Origin: Limimaricola sp964022235
GTDB lineage: Bacteria; Pseudomonadota; Alphaproteobacteria; Rhodobacterales; Rhodobacteraceae
Assembly: GCF_964022235.1 (NCBI RefSeq)
Contig: NZ_CAXHZL010000001.1
Location: 186,001-250,000, forward strand
DNA: 64,000 bases
Direction of reading: 5' to 3'
Made by a program: the position numbers and the translations under genes. Under the pieces are notes generated by a model. That model was not told the origin of the DNA. It searched no databases and was given only the letters and a program-made list of their open reading frames with translations. Positions 24,529-32,093 of the stretch are shown here, piece by piece. Position 1 is the stretch's first letter, and every line of letters starts with the position of its first letter.

Positions 24529-25334
24529 AAGTCCACCTCGACGCCCGGCAGATCGAGCGCGCGCACCAGGTCGCGCAGCTCTTGACGCGCGGCGACATTG
24601 GAGATGTTGAGCTGGCTCACCCCGACGTCGCGCAGATCCAGGAGCGTCAGCCCGCGCGGGAACAGCTCGCGAAAGATCACCCGCTCGTTGAAGCCGGGGG
24701 CCGCGCGAAAGCCGATCCGTTCGGAGAGCCGATGCAGCGCGCTCTCCATCCGCTGCTTGTTGACCATCTGTTGCGCGCCGAGCCGGTTACGCAGGACCAC
24801 CCAGTCGATCGGGTCGAGCCCGGCCTGTGCGCGCAGCTGTCGCGCGCTCCAGACCATCTCGGAGTAGACCGACGGCCCAAGGATCTTTTCGCCATCGTGG
24901 TCGATCTTGGCCAGCAGATCAAAGTCGATGAAGCTGTCGTTGAGGGGCGTGACCAGCGTGTCGGCCAGCGAATGCGCCACTTGGCTAAGCCGCGTGTGGC
25001 TGCCAGGACAGTCGATGAGGATGAAATCGCTGTCATCCTCGAGTTGTGCCACGGCGGCGGAAAGACGGTGATCGGAGATGTTTTCCCCGGGCTGCAGCGC
25101 GGCCGCGTCGATCTCGGGCAGTTCCACATGGGCAGGCGAGGGCAGCGTCAGCCCCGCGCGCTCGCAATAACGTCTGCGGTTCTCGACATAGCGGCCAAGG
25201 GACTTCTGGCGCAGGTCGAGGTCGAGCGTGCCGATCTTGTGGCCCATCCGCGCGAGCGCCGTCGCGACATGCATGGCGACGGTCGATTTGCCCGCTCCGC
25301 CCTTTTCGTTGCCCACGACGATGATATGCGCCAC
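24525..25334 (-). CDS. mipZ: Division-plane positioning ATPase MipZ
   Basis: A 269-residue ParA/MinD-like ATPase that forms a gradient from the poles and keeps FtsZ at midcell in alphaproteobacteria. The deviant Walker A motif is in IIVVGNEKGGAGKSTVAMH at the very N-terminus. DLDLRQKSLGRYVENRR and FILIDCPGSHT follow, then the MipZ-type PLNDSFIDFDLLAKI, IDWVVLRNRL and VIFRELFPRGLTLLDL segments. The GTG at 25334 is chosen: it has GGAGGGG upstream and gives the standard family start; longer in-frame extensions look noncoding. ParB, its usual partner, is not in the window. Confidence 0.93.
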   Translation of the reverse strand: MAHIIVVGNEKGGAGKSTVAMHVATALARMGHKIGTLDLDLRQKSLGRYVENRRRYCERAGLTLPSPAHVELPEIDAAALQPGENISDHRLSAAVAQLEDDSDFILIDCPGSHTRLSQVAHSLADTLVTPLNDSFIDFDLLAKIDHDGEKILGPSVYSEMVWSARQLRAQAGLDPIDWVVLRNRLGAQQMVNKQRMESALHRLSERIGFRAAPGFNERVIFRELFPRGLTLLDLRDVGVSQLNISNVAARQELRDLVRALDLPGVEVDF

Positions 25335-25706
25335 GTGTTCCGTCCCCTCCGGCCGCAAGATGCCGTTCCCGCACCACTTTCCGGGGTAGGGGATGGCGGT
25401 TGCCCGCGCAAGTCCCGCGCACCCTATACGCGCCTGCCCATTGACTTGTGCGGCTTTCGGGTCCATCTGCCACTCCAAGACCGAAGCGCTTGGCCCGCGT
25501 GAGCAGCCGCGCCGCCCCCGCATGATGCGCTGGCGCCCGCACCGCTTCGGATCTCAGGTTCCCATTTCACGCAAGGGGCCGCGTCCTGTCGGCGCGTGGG
25601 CATTCGGCCCCGTGTGAGTGCAAGGGCGCAACCCGACCGTCGACCCGCCTCCCCGCGGGTCTGCGCCCATGCCGCGGTGCGTTTCGCGCCGCTTACAAGG
25701 ATGCAC
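25335..25706. other. 372-base noncoding region between mipZ and the helicase gene
   Basis: This divergent gap is the largest without a gene. The part nearest the helicase gene is GC-rich, with short inverted repeats (for example around the CGCCTCCCCGCGGG stretch near 25648), and could form a structured leader. I see no small gene, EcfG site or known riboswitch. Confidence 0.5.
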
Positions 25707-26996
25707 ATGGATTTCGACATGCTGGGGCTCGCGCCCCGTCTCGTGGCCGCCCTCGCCGAACAGGGCATCACCGACCCGACCCCGATCCAGACCCAGGCGA
25801 TTCCGCACGCTATGAATGGCCGCGACGTGATGGGCCTCGCCCAGACCGGCACCGGCAAGACCGCGGCCTTCGGCCTGCCGATGATCGACCGGCTGATGAA
25901 GTCGGCTGGCAAACACGCGCCCAAATCCGCGCGCGCCCTCGTGCTTGCCCCGACGCGTGAGCTGGCCAAACAGATCGCCGACAACCTGACCGCCTACACC
26001 GCCGGCAGCCACCTCAAGACCGTGCTGGTCGTGGGCGGTGCTGGCATCAACGGCCAGATCAAGCGCATGGAAGGCGGCTGCAGCCTGCTTGTCGCCACGC
26101 CGGGCCGCCTGATCGACCTGCTCGACCGCCGCGCCGTGAACCTGAGCCAGACCGAGTTCCTCGTGCTCGACGAAGCCGATCAGATGCTCGACATGGGCTT
26201 CATCCATGCGCTGCGCCGGATCGCGCCCTTGCTGCCGAAGGAGCGTCAGACGATGCTGTTCTCGGCCACCATGCCCAAGCAGATGGAAGAGCTGGCTTCG
26301 GCCTATCTCACCGACGCGGTGCGCGTGCAGGTGAACCCCCCGGGCAAGGCCGCCGACAAGATCGACCAGTCGATCCATTTCGTCGCCAAGGCTGCCAAGA
26401 CCGAGGTACTGGTCGAGCTTCTTGACCAGCATCGCGACGAGCTGGCGCTGGTCTTCGGCCGCACAAAGCACGGCATGGAAAAGCTGTCCAAGCAGTTGGC
26501 TGCCGCAGGCTTTGCAGCCTCGGCGATCCACGGCAACAAGAGCCAAGGCCAGCGCGAGCGGGCGATCAAGGATTTCCGCGAAGGCAAGATCCGGGTGCTC
26601 GTCGCCACCGACGTCGCGGCCCGCGGCATCGACATCCCGGGTGTGCGCCACGTCTACAACTACGAGCTGCCGAACGTCGCCGAGAACTATGTGCACCGGA
26701 TCGGCCGGACCGCGCGTGCCGGGGCCGATGGTCGCGCCGTGGCGCTTTGCGCGCCCGACGAGATGGGCGAGCTGAAGGACATCGAAAAGGCCATGAAGTC
26801 GGTGATTCCCGTGGCTTCCGGCACCCGCTGGGATCCGGTTGCGCCCGAAAAGAAGGGCGGTCGTCGCGGTGGCGGCGGCGGTGGTGGCAACGGGGGCGGT
26901 GGCCGTCGCTTTGGCGGCGGTGCGCCCAAGCCCGAGGGCGCCTCGAAGCCGGGCGGTGCGAACCGTCGTCGCCGGCCCGCCCGCAAGGCCGCTTAA
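25707..26996 (+). CDS. rhlE: DEAD-box RNA helicase, RhlE type
   Basis: A 429-residue ATP-dependent RNA helicase for ribosome assembly or RNA turnover, often cold-induced. The Q motif region (GITDPTPIQTQAIP, residue ~20) is followed by AQTGTGKT (~45), PTRELAKQ, TPGRLIDLL, DEADQMLDMGF (~155), SATMPKQ, ATDVAARGIDIPGV (~305) and HRIGRTARAG (~330). The C-terminus is a Gly/Arg-rich low-complexity tail ending in basic RRRRPARKAA. The ATG at 25707 has AAGG seven bases upstream; an in-frame ATG two codons earlier is too close to it. Confidence 0.93.
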   Translation: MDFDMLGLAPRLVAALAEQGITDPTPIQTQAIPHAMNGRDVMGLAQTGTGKTAAFGLPMIDRLMKSAGKHAPKSARALVLAPTRELAKQIADNLTAYTAGSHLKTVLVVGGAGINGQIKRMEGGCSLLVATPGRLIDLLDRRAVNLSQTEFLVLDEADQMLDMGFIHALRRIAPLLPKERQTMLFSATMPKQMEELASAYLTDAVRVQVNPPGKAADKIDQSIHFVAKAAKTEVLVELLDQHRDELALVFGRTKHGMEKLSKQLAAAGFAASAIHGNKSQGQRERAIKDFREGKIRVLVATDVAARGIDIPGVRHVYNYELPNVAENYVHRIGRTARAGADGRAVALCAPDEMGELKDIEKAMKSVIPVASGTRWDPVAPEKKGGRRGGGGGGGNGGGGRRFGGGAPKPEGASKPGGANRRRRPARKAA

Positions 26997-27000
26997 GATG

Positions 27001-27032
27001 CAAAAACGCCGCCCCTCGGGGCGGCGTTTTTC
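27001..27032. terminator. Terminator after rhlE
   Basis: AAAAACGCCGCCCC pairs with GGGGCGGCGTTTTT around a two-base TC loop, symmetric on both strands, so it can serve both rhlE and the convergent unknown gene. A nearly identical hairpin follows rpmE. Confidence 0.9.
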
Positions 27033-27056
27033 ATTCCTACCTGACGATCGGTAGGA

Positions 27057-27572
27057 TCAGAGGTCGAGATCGACCCGTTCTGCAGGCTTGGTTGCGCCCA
27101 GGAGCCGCCCGCGCAGGGCCACGCACTGAGCCGCCGTCACCACGTCGAAACCACCGCTGGCGGCACGTGCCCGGTGCTTTTCGGCCAGCGCGCCACTCGG
27201 ACGTGCCGCCTGCGCCGCACCGAACGAGGCCGCGATGCCCGACCACGGATCGGTGCGGGTCAGCTCGTCCCACTGCGCGACCAGCGCCGGGCCGCGTCCT
27301 TCGGCCAGCGCTTTCGAGACCAGCTGTGCGTTGGGGGCGAGCGCCCAGACCTCGCGCGGGGCCTCCGTGCGACGCGGCGCGGCCTCGGCATCGCGCATCG
27401 CACGGGGCCGGGCGGCGGCCTTGTGCATGGAATAGGCGCTGCGCCCGAATGCTGCCTTTTCGTGGCGCCCGTGCGTTTCCACCGGGGGTACGCGGCCAAG
27501 AATGCGCATCATTTCATGATGATTGATGAGATGGGCTTTGTCGCCGAAGGCTTGGGCGCCGGAATGTTGCAT
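27057..27572 (-). CDS. Hypothetical protein
   Basis: A 171-residue protein I do not recognise. It begins MQHSGAQAFGDKAHLINHHEMMRI and has a His-rich N-terminus, a basic middle (HKAAARPRAMRDAEAAPRR) and a globular-looking second half with LVAQWDELTRTDPW and GFDVVTAAQCVALRGRLLG. There is no signal peptide or membrane helix. The coding call rests on a good GGAGG site seven to eight bases before the ATG, the fit between two convergent terminators and even codon structure. The Cys near the C-terminus stands alone. A role cannot be assigned. Confidence 0.65.
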   Translation of the reverse strand: MQHSGAQAFGDKAHLINHHEMMRILGRVPPVETHGRHEKAAFGRSAYSMHKAAARPRAMRDAEAAPRRTEAPREVWALAPNAQLVSKALAEGRGPALVAQWDELTRTDPWSGIAASFGAAQAARPSGALAEKHRARAASGGFDVVTAAQCVALRGRLLGATKPAERVDLDL

Positions 27573-27769
27573 CGAAAAAGCCTCCGAAATGACATATTTG
27601 CCATGGTGTAGCAGGGCCTAACGCACCGCGACACAATTAGATGCGTATTGTTGCCCAGAAAACGCCATATTCCTCCTCCGCTTTGCCATTGTCGTGCCAC
27701 ACCCCCTGTTCTCGCACCGACATCGCCCGATTGGCGGCCTCGAAGCCGCCCCATTTACGCCACAAACGC

Positions 27770-27799
27770 AAAACGCCGCCCCAAGGGGCGGCGTTTTTT
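27770..27799 (-). terminator. Terminator after rpmE
   Basis: On the minus strand GCCGCCCC-TT-GGGGCGGC, flanked by AAAAAACG and CGTTTTG, forms a strong symmetric terminator 23 bases past the rpmE stop. It ends the ffh-to-rpmE operon. The 200 bases between it and the next start hold no confident gene. Confidence 0.88.
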
Positions 27800-27821
27800 C
27801 GAATCGCGGTGGTCGGGGCTA

Positions 27822-28043
27822 TCAGAAGCCGAGACCGGCGTACTTGTTCTTGAACTTCGACACGCGGCCGCCGGCGTCCATGAGACGCGAGGTGCCGCCG
27901 GTCCAGGCCGGGTGCACCGAAGGGTCGATGTCGAGCGACAGCTGGTCGCCTTCCTTGCCCCAGGTCGACTTCATCTGGACGACGGTGCCGTCGGTCATCT
28001 TGACGTCGATGACGTGGTAGTCGGGATGGATATCCGCTTTCAT
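27822..28043 (-). CDS. rpmE: 50S ribosomal protein L31
   Basis: A 73-residue L31 protein of the large subunit. It starts MKADIHPDYHVIDVKMTDG and ends with the L31 segment DPSVHPAWTGGTSRLMDAGGRVSKFKNKY. The four Cys of zinc-binding L31 are absent, so this is a zinc-independent (C-minus) form, as I recall for many Rhodobacterales. It is the last gene of the ffh operon, 11 bases after rplS, and is followed by a terminator. Confidence 0.95.
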   Translation of the reverse strand: MKADIHPDYHVIDVKMTDGTVVQMKSTWGKEGDQLSLDIDPSVHPAWTGGTSRLMDAGGRVSKFKNKYAGLGF

Positions 28044-28054
28044 GTCGGCGCTCC

Positions 28055-28447
28055 TCAGGCCTTGGCCGCGGCCGTGTCGGCCTTGGGCTTGTAGTTGCTG
28101 ACTTCGGCGATACGGGCCGACTTGCCGCGACGCGCGCGCAGGTAGTACAGCTTCGCACGACGCACACGGCCACGACGCACCACCTCGATCGAGTCGATGT
28201 TGGTCGCGAAGAGCGGGAAGACGCGCTCGACGCCTTCGCCGAACGAGATCTTGCGCACGGTGAAAGAACCGGCGATGCCCTTGCCGTTCTTGCGGCTGAT
28301 GCAGACGCCTTCATACATCTGCACGCGGGTACGGGTGCCTTCGGTCACCTTGTAGCCGACGCGCAGGGTGTCACCGGCCTTGAAGTCGGGGATGGTCTTC
28401 CCCAGCGAAGCGATCTGCTCCGCTTCGATCTGTGCGATCAGGTCCAT
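28055..28447 (-). CDS. rplS: 50S ribosomal protein L19
   Basis: A 130-residue L19 protein that bridges the two subunits near the 30S head. Starts MDLIAQIEAEQIASLGKTIPDF and contains GDTLRVGYKVTEGTRTRVQ, the L19 signature EGVCISRKNGKGIAGSFTVRKIS and the RRGRVRRAKLYYLR stretch. The start is set by AAGGAG eight bases upstream; an upstream in-frame ATG would lengthen the N-terminus atypically. The Ala/Lys-rich tail is variable. It lies between trmD and rpmE in the usual rpsP-rimM-trmD-rplS order. Confidence 0.96.
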   Translation of the reverse strand: MDLIAQIEAEQIASLGKTIPDFKAGDTLRVGYKVTEGTRTRVQMYEGVCISRKNGKGIAGSFTVRKISFGEGVERVFPLFATNIDSIEVVRRGRVRRAKLYYLRARRGKSARIAEVSNYKPKADTAAAKA

Positions 28448-28499
28448 GCCTGTCACTCCTTGCTTGCTCGCGGTTATATCCGCGACGTTGCTCGCAACC

Positions 28500-29339
28500 T
28501 CAGAGCTCTCGGTCTTCATCCGGGTCCATATCGCGATCCTCGCAATACGCCCGCCAGAGATCAGGTCGCCGTTCCTTGGTCAGCCTTTCGGCCATCGACC
28601 TGCGCCAGTCGGTAATCTTCGCATGATGGCCCGAGAGAAGAATCTCGGGGATCGCACGACCCTTCCAAAGCGCGGGCTTGGTGTATTGCGGGTGCTCTAG
28701 GAGACCGTGGGAGAAGGACTCCTCCTCCGTGGACGCCTGATTCCCCAGCACGCGCGGTATAAGTCGGACCGTGGCGTCGATCAAGGCCTGAGCCGCAATC
28801 TCGCCGCCCGTCAAGACGAAATCGCCCAAGCTGACCTCGAGGATGCCGTGTTCCTCGATCACCCGCTCGTCCACGCCTTCGAACCGACCGCACAACAAGA
28901 TCACCCCGTCGGCCTGAGACAACTCGCGCGCCAGCGCCTGATCGAAGCGGCGCCCGCGCGGCGAGAGATAGATCACCGGGGTGATCCCCTTGGCACGGGA
29001 CTTGGCGTGCTCGATGGCGCGCCCGACGATGTCGGGGCGCAGCACCATCCCAGCTCCGCCGCCTGCGGGTGTGTCGTCGACGTTGCGATGCTTGCCTTCA
29101 CCATAAGGGCGCAGGTCAATCGGCTGAAGCTGCCACAGACCGTCCTTGAGCGCCTTGCCGGTCAGGCTTTCGCCCAGCACGCCGGGGAAGGCCTGCGGGA
29201 ACAGGGTGATGACCTGTGCGGTCCAGGCCCCGGCAAGATCGGGGGTGTCGGTCATCAACTCGCGCGGCTGGGCCGACGCACGGGCGCTCAGGCGGCCTGC
29301 GGCGCGGGGGGGCGGGGTATCGCTGGGGGTGTCGCTCAT
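28500..29339 (-). CDS. trmD: tRNA (guanine-N1)-methyltransferase
   Basis: A 279-residue SPOUT enzyme that makes m1G37 in tRNAs, needed to avoid frameshifts. Core motifs: VITLFPQAFPGVLGESLTG, the GGGAGMVLRPD loop, VIYLSPRGRRFDQALA, LLCGRFEGVDERVIEEH and the SAM-binding knot SLGDFVLTGGEIAA. SFSHGLLEHPQYTKPA is also typical. The start at 29339 gives a 41-residue extension like those I recall in related genera; MTDTPDLAG at 29255 is an alternative. A DUF1328 gene with a stress-type promoter lies between rimM and trmD. Confidence 0.95.
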   Translation of the reverse strand: MSDTPSDTPPPRAAGRLSARASAQPRELMTDTPDLAGAWTAQVITLFPQAFPGVLGESLTGKALKDGLWQLQPIDLRPYGEGKHRNVDDTPAGGGAGMVLRPDIVGRAIEHAKSRAKGITPVIYLSPRGRRFDQALARELSQADGVILLCGRFEGVDERVIEEHGILEVSLGDFVLTGGEIAAQALIDATVRLIPRVLGNQASTEEESFSHGLLEHPQYTKPALWKGRAIPEILLSGHHAKITDWRRSMAERLTKERRPDLWRAYCEDRDMDPDEDREL

Positions 29340-29400
29340 GGCTGCGGCCATAGCGGATCGCGGGCCGCCGGGGAAGGTCCGGCGGCCCTGCGAAGGATCG

Positions 29401-29565
29401 TCAGGTGGCGAGGCCGATGATGCCGAACAACACCAGCAGGAACAGCACCAGCGCAATGATGGCGAGCCACTTGGCCCCGGTGAGCGCGGCGCCGGAGATC
29501 CGGCCCATGCCTAGAAGACCGGCGACGGCGGCGATGGCGAGGAGGATGAGAATCCATTCGATCAT
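29401..29565 (-). CDS. DUF1328-family small membrane protein (YtjA type)
   Basis: A 54-residue membrane protein: MIEWILILLAIAAVAGLLG, a short polar turn (MGRISGAA), then a second helix ending LFGIIGLAT. Two hydrophobic helices with the GxxGM..ISGAA turn and TGAKWLA stretch are the DUF1328/YtjA pattern. GAAAGG lies eight bases before the ATG. It interrupts the rimM-trmD pair and has its own EcfG-type promoter 52 bases upstream. Members of this family are, as I recall, often stress-induced; molecular function is unknown. Confidence 0.88.
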   Translation of the reverse strand: MIEWILILLAIAAVAGLLGMGRISGAALTGAKWLAIIALVLFLLVLFGIIGLAT

Positions 29566-29616
29566 GGTCTGAGCCTTTCGGTCTGCGTCCGGAAAAGCTC
29601 CGGCGCTTCAAAGGCT

Positions 29617-29643
29617 CAACACGATTCCGAGAGACCGGGTTCC
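29617..29643 (-). promoter_or_regulatory. EcfG-type general stress promoter, DUF1328 gene
   Basis: On the minus strand GGAAC (29643-29639), 17 bases, then TGTT (29621-29618), 52 bases before the DUF1328 start. It lies immediately after the rimM stop, inside the ribosomal-protein operon, so its transcripts could continue into trmD-rplS-rpmE. Confidence 0.58.
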
Positions 29644-29650
29644 GGGCGGA

Positions 29651-30160
29651 TCAGCCCGCGAACAACCCCTCTGGCGGATCGGCCACGATGCGCCCCGAGG
29701 CGAGATCGACCGTGGGCACGGCAGCCAGCGTGAAGGGCAAGAGCACCGTGTCGCTGCCGAGGGGCGGCAGGATCTCCAGCAGGTCACCGGCGCCGTGGTT
29801 GAGAACACTGCGCACCGTGCCCAAGAGCGCGCCGCCGGTGTCGTGTACCGCAAGGCCGATCAGGTCGGCATGGTAGTATTCGTCATCCGGAAGCGAAGGC
29901 AGCCGGTCGCGCGGCGCAAAGAGATCGACCCCCTTGAGCGCATCGGCCTCTTCCTTGGTGGTGATGCCGTCGATGCGCGCCGTGAAGGCACCCGCGCCAT
30001 GACCGGTGAGCACGATCTGCCGGAATTCCCGGCCTTGGTCGGTCACCAGCGGCACGTAGTCGGCGATGGTCTCGGGATCGGCGCAAAAGCTTTTGAGCCG
30101 CACTTCGCCGCGCACGCCGAAAGCGCCCGCCAGCCGTCCCACGCAGATCATGTCGCTCAT
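29651..30160 (-). CDS. rimM: 16S rRNA processing / ribosome maturation factor RimM
   Basis: A 169-residue RimM, which binds S19 and helps mature the 30S head. The N-terminal domain starts ICVGRLAGAFGVRGEVRLKSF, and the PRC-barrel half has DEYYHADLIGLAVHD and DLLEILPPLGSDTVLLPF. VDLASGRIVADPPEGLF is the standard C-terminus. GGAGG lies eight bases before the ATG. It follows bluB by 59 bases rather than following rpsP directly. Confidence 0.95.
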   Translation of the reverse strand: MSDMICVGRLAGAFGVRGEVRLKSFCADPETIADYVPLVTDQGREFRQIVLTGHGAGAFTARIDGITTKEEADALKGVDLFAPRDRLPSLPDDEYYHADLIGLAVHDTGGALLGTVRSVLNHGAGDLLEILPPLGSDTVLLPFTLAAVPTVDLASGRIVADPPEGLFAG

Positions 30161-30219
30161 CTGAAATCCTCCAAGCCTGTCCTTGCGTTGGAACAACAGC
30201 CCGGCCCCGAAGGCAAGGC

Positions 30220-30870
30220 TCAGCGGGTCTCGATCGGCAGGTGACCGCGCCGCATCTCCCAGCCTTCGGCCTCAAGCTCGGGCACGCGGTCGAGCGCCTC
30301 AGCGTAGCCGACACAGAGGTAACCCACCAGCGACCACGCGGGCGGCACGCCGAGATCGCGCGAGAGCCGGGCGGGATCGAGGATCGAGACCCAGCCGGTG
30401 CCGAGACCCTCGGCGCGTGCGGTGAGCCAGAACTGGGTGATCGCGGCGACGACGGAGTAGCGGCGCATCTCGGGCATGGTTGCGGCGCCAAGGCCGTGAC
30501 CCTTGTCGGTCTCATCGTCGCAAAAGACGGCCAATTGCACCGGCGCATCGCGCATGCCTGAGAGCTTGAGCCTCGCGTAGAGCGTGGCACGGCTGCGGGA
30601 CTGGTCGGCGAGGGCGCGCGCGTTGGCGGCCTCGAAGTTGGCAAGCACGGCGGCACGGGCGGGGGCGCTGGCCACCCGGATCACGCGCCACGGCTCGGAC
30701 AGCCCCACCGAAGGGGCGGTCAGAAACGAATCGAGGCAGCGCGTCAGCGCTGCCTCGTCCACCGGCTCGGTGCGAAAGCGGCGCACGTCGCGCCGCCTGT
30801 CCATCAGCCGAGCCAACTCGGCCCGGAACTCCGGTGCGAAGGCGCCGGGCTGTTCCGGGCCGGGTGCCAT
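30220..30870 (-). CDS. bluB: 5,6-dimethylbenzimidazole synthase
   Basis: A 216-residue nitroreductase-fold enzyme that cleaves reduced FMN with oxygen to make 5,6-dimethylbenzimidazole, the lower ligand of vitamin B12. BluB features: RRRDVRRF near residue 26, PSVGLSEPWRVIRV near 53, the central DKGHGLGAATMPEMRRYSVV and GLGTGWVSILDPARL. The ATG overlaps the rpsP stop (TGATG), so it is translationally coupled to a ribosomal protein gene. A GTG directly before the ATG is an alternative start. No other cobalamin genes or riboswitch are visible nearby. Confidence 0.92.
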   Translation of the reverse strand: MAPGPEQPGAFAPEFRAELARLMDRRRDVRRFRTEPVDEAALTRCLDSFLTAPSVGLSEPWRVIRVASAPARAAVLANFEAANARALADQSRSRATLYARLKLSGMRDAPVQLAVFCDDETDKGHGLGAATMPEMRRYSVVAAITQFWLTARAEGLGTGWVSILDPARLSRDLGVPPAWSLVGYLCVGYAEALDRVPELEAEGWEMRRGHLPIETR

Positions 30871-31235
30871 CACTCGGCGGCGGCGTCGTCGGCCGGAGCG
30901 GCTTCGCGCGCGGCCTTCTTCTCGGCGCGGTCTTTCGCGGCCTTGCCCGGCTCACCCTTCTTGGGGTTGGAGCGGTTTTTCTTCTCGGTCACGCCAGCGG
31001 CTTCGAGCATGCGCGCGACGCGGTCGGTCGGCTGGGCACCCTTCGAGAGCCAGTCCTTGATGCGCTCGACATCCATCTTCACGCGCTCTTCGCTGTCCTT
31101 GGCGAGGAGCGGGTTGTAGGTGCCGAGCTTCTCGAGGAAGCGGCCGTCGCGCGGCATGCGGCTGTCGGTGGCGACGATCGAGTAGTGGGGGCGCTTCTTG
31201 GAACCGCCGCGGGCGAGCCGGATCTTCATGGCCAT
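30870..31235 (-). CDS. rpsP: 30S ribosomal protein S16
   Basis: A 121-residue S16, longer than the ~80-residue E. coli protein because of a charged Ala/Lys/Glu tail common in alphaproteobacteria. The core is clear: MAMKIRLARGGSKKRPHYS, then MPRDGRFLEKLGTYNPL and the WLSKGAQPTDRVARML segment. AAGGAG lies nine bases before the ATG. Its stop overlaps the bluB start, so bluB replaces rimM as the immediate downstream neighbour. Confidence 0.96.
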   Translation of the reverse strand: MAMKIRLARGGSKKRPHYSIVATDSRMPRDGRFLEKLGTYNPLLAKDSEERVKMDVERIKDWLSKGAQPTDRVARMLEAAGVTEKKNRSNPKKGEPGKAAKDRAEKKAAREAAPADDAAAE

Positions 31236-31262
31236 GGGAGTGTCTCCTTGGGTATGGCTGAT

Positions 31263-31280
31263 GACGGGGAAGGCCCCGTC
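31263..31280 (-). promoter_or_regulatory. Hairpin between chorismate mutase and rpsP genes
   Basis: A perfect 7-bp stem, GACGGGG with CCCCGTC, has a 4-base loop and spans the chorismate mutase stop codon. There is no T-run. It could be an RNA processing or attenuation element ahead of rpsP. Confidence 0.4.
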
Positions 31281-31575
31281 AGGATTGATGTTTCTCGTGG
31301 TGCTTGATGACTTCCTGGATGATGAAGGCCAGGAATTTCTTGGCGAATTCGGGGTCGAGATCGGCCTCGTTCGCAAGATCGGTGAGCCGGGCAATCTGCG
31401 ATTCCTCGCGGATCGGGTCGGCGGGGGGCAGGTCGTGTTCGGCTTTCAGCCGACCCACGGCCTGGGTGTGCTTGAACCGCTCGCCCAGCGTGTAGACGAG
31501 GATCGCGTCGAGCCGGTCGATGCTCTCGCGGTGCCCCTTGAGGAGCTGTGCTGCGCGACTGGAGGTGTCGGTCAT
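31279..31575 (-). CDS. Chorismate mutase, AroQ type
   Basis: A 98-residue monofunctional AroQ-class chorismate mutase, converting chorismate to prephenate for phenylalanine and tyrosine. The first long helix carries HRESIDRLDAILVYTLGERF, with the expected Arg, Asp and second Arg. It continues TQAVGRLKAEHDLPPADPIRE, where Lys and the following helix complete the site; the last helix is FAKKFLAFIIQEVIKHHE. It overlaps the upstream GNAT gene by four bases (ATGA) in the ffh-rpsP operon. Confidence 0.92.
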   Translation of the reverse strand: MTDTSSRAAQLLKGHRESIDRLDAILVYTLGERFKHTQAVGRLKAEHDLPPADPIREESQIARLTDLANEADLDPEFAKKFLAFIIQEVIKHHEKHQS

Positions 31576-32093
31576 GCGTAGGCTCCCTTCGTGAGATCAT
31601 GGCGCCAGATCTCGACGGCGGTGCCATCGGGGTCGGCGCGGAATTCGCGTCCCGTGTTCTCGGCCCCGAGCCGGCGCGCAACGGATTGGCTCGCCGCGTT
31701 CTCGGGGTCGATCATCGAGGCCAGTTCGGTCATGCCAAGCCGGTCCCGCGCGAAATCGAGCACGGTACGCCCGGCCTCGGTAGCAAAGCCCTTGCCCTCG
31801 GCCCCCTCGTAGAGGTGGTAGGCCAGCTCGGGCATCGGCCAGGGCTCGGGGCCCCAGAGACCGACGAGACCAACAGGTGCACCGGTGTCGCGCTCGATTG
31901 CCGCCCACATGCCGTAGCCGAGGATCTGCCAATGGCCCAGATGCAGCGCGATCACCCGCCACGCCTTGTGGCGCGGCGCGGGGCCGCCGACAAAGCTCGA
32001 CCGCTCCGAGGCGAAGAATTCGCGCTCGGCTGGCAGATGCGCCAATGACGGCGGCACCAGATGCAGCCGTTCGGTGGTCAGCGACGGGATCAT
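31572..32093 (-). CDS. GNAT-family N-acetyltransferase, RimJ/RimL type
   Basis: A 173-residue GNAT protein. It starts with the RimJ/L-like SLTTERLHLVPPS; the acetyl-CoA site region is YEGAEGKGFATEAGRTVLDFA and the C-terminal MIDPENAASQSVARRLGA is the family's usual helix-loop. It sits between ffh and the chorismate mutase gene, overlapping each by four bases (ATGA), so all three are translationally linked. Substrate is not known; a ribosomal protein N-terminus is a reasonable guess from context only. Confidence 0.9.
   Translation of the reverse strand: MIPSLTTERLHLVPPSLAHLPAEREFFASERSSFVGGPAPRHKAWRVIALHLGHWQILGYGMWAAIERDTGAPVGLVGLWGPEPWPMPELAYHLYEGAEGKGFATEAGRTVLDFARDRLGMTELASMIDPENAASQSVARRLGAENTGREFRADPDGTAVEIWRHDLTKGAYA

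Noticed and set aside
25335..25523. N-terminal extension of mipZ to an upstream ATG
   Set aside because: The GTG at 25334 has a good ribosome site and gives the standard MipZ start; the extension has no family similarity.
27637..27723. 28-codon minus-strand frame starting MSVREQGVWHDNGK
   Set aside because: The peptide looks plausible, but there is no ribosome site, it follows a small hairpin, and I see no promoter. Conservation would be needed to support it.
30220..30960. Cobalamin riboswitch for bluB
   Set aside because: The bluB start overlaps the rpsP stop, which leaves no leader, and no B12-box-like sequence is seen.
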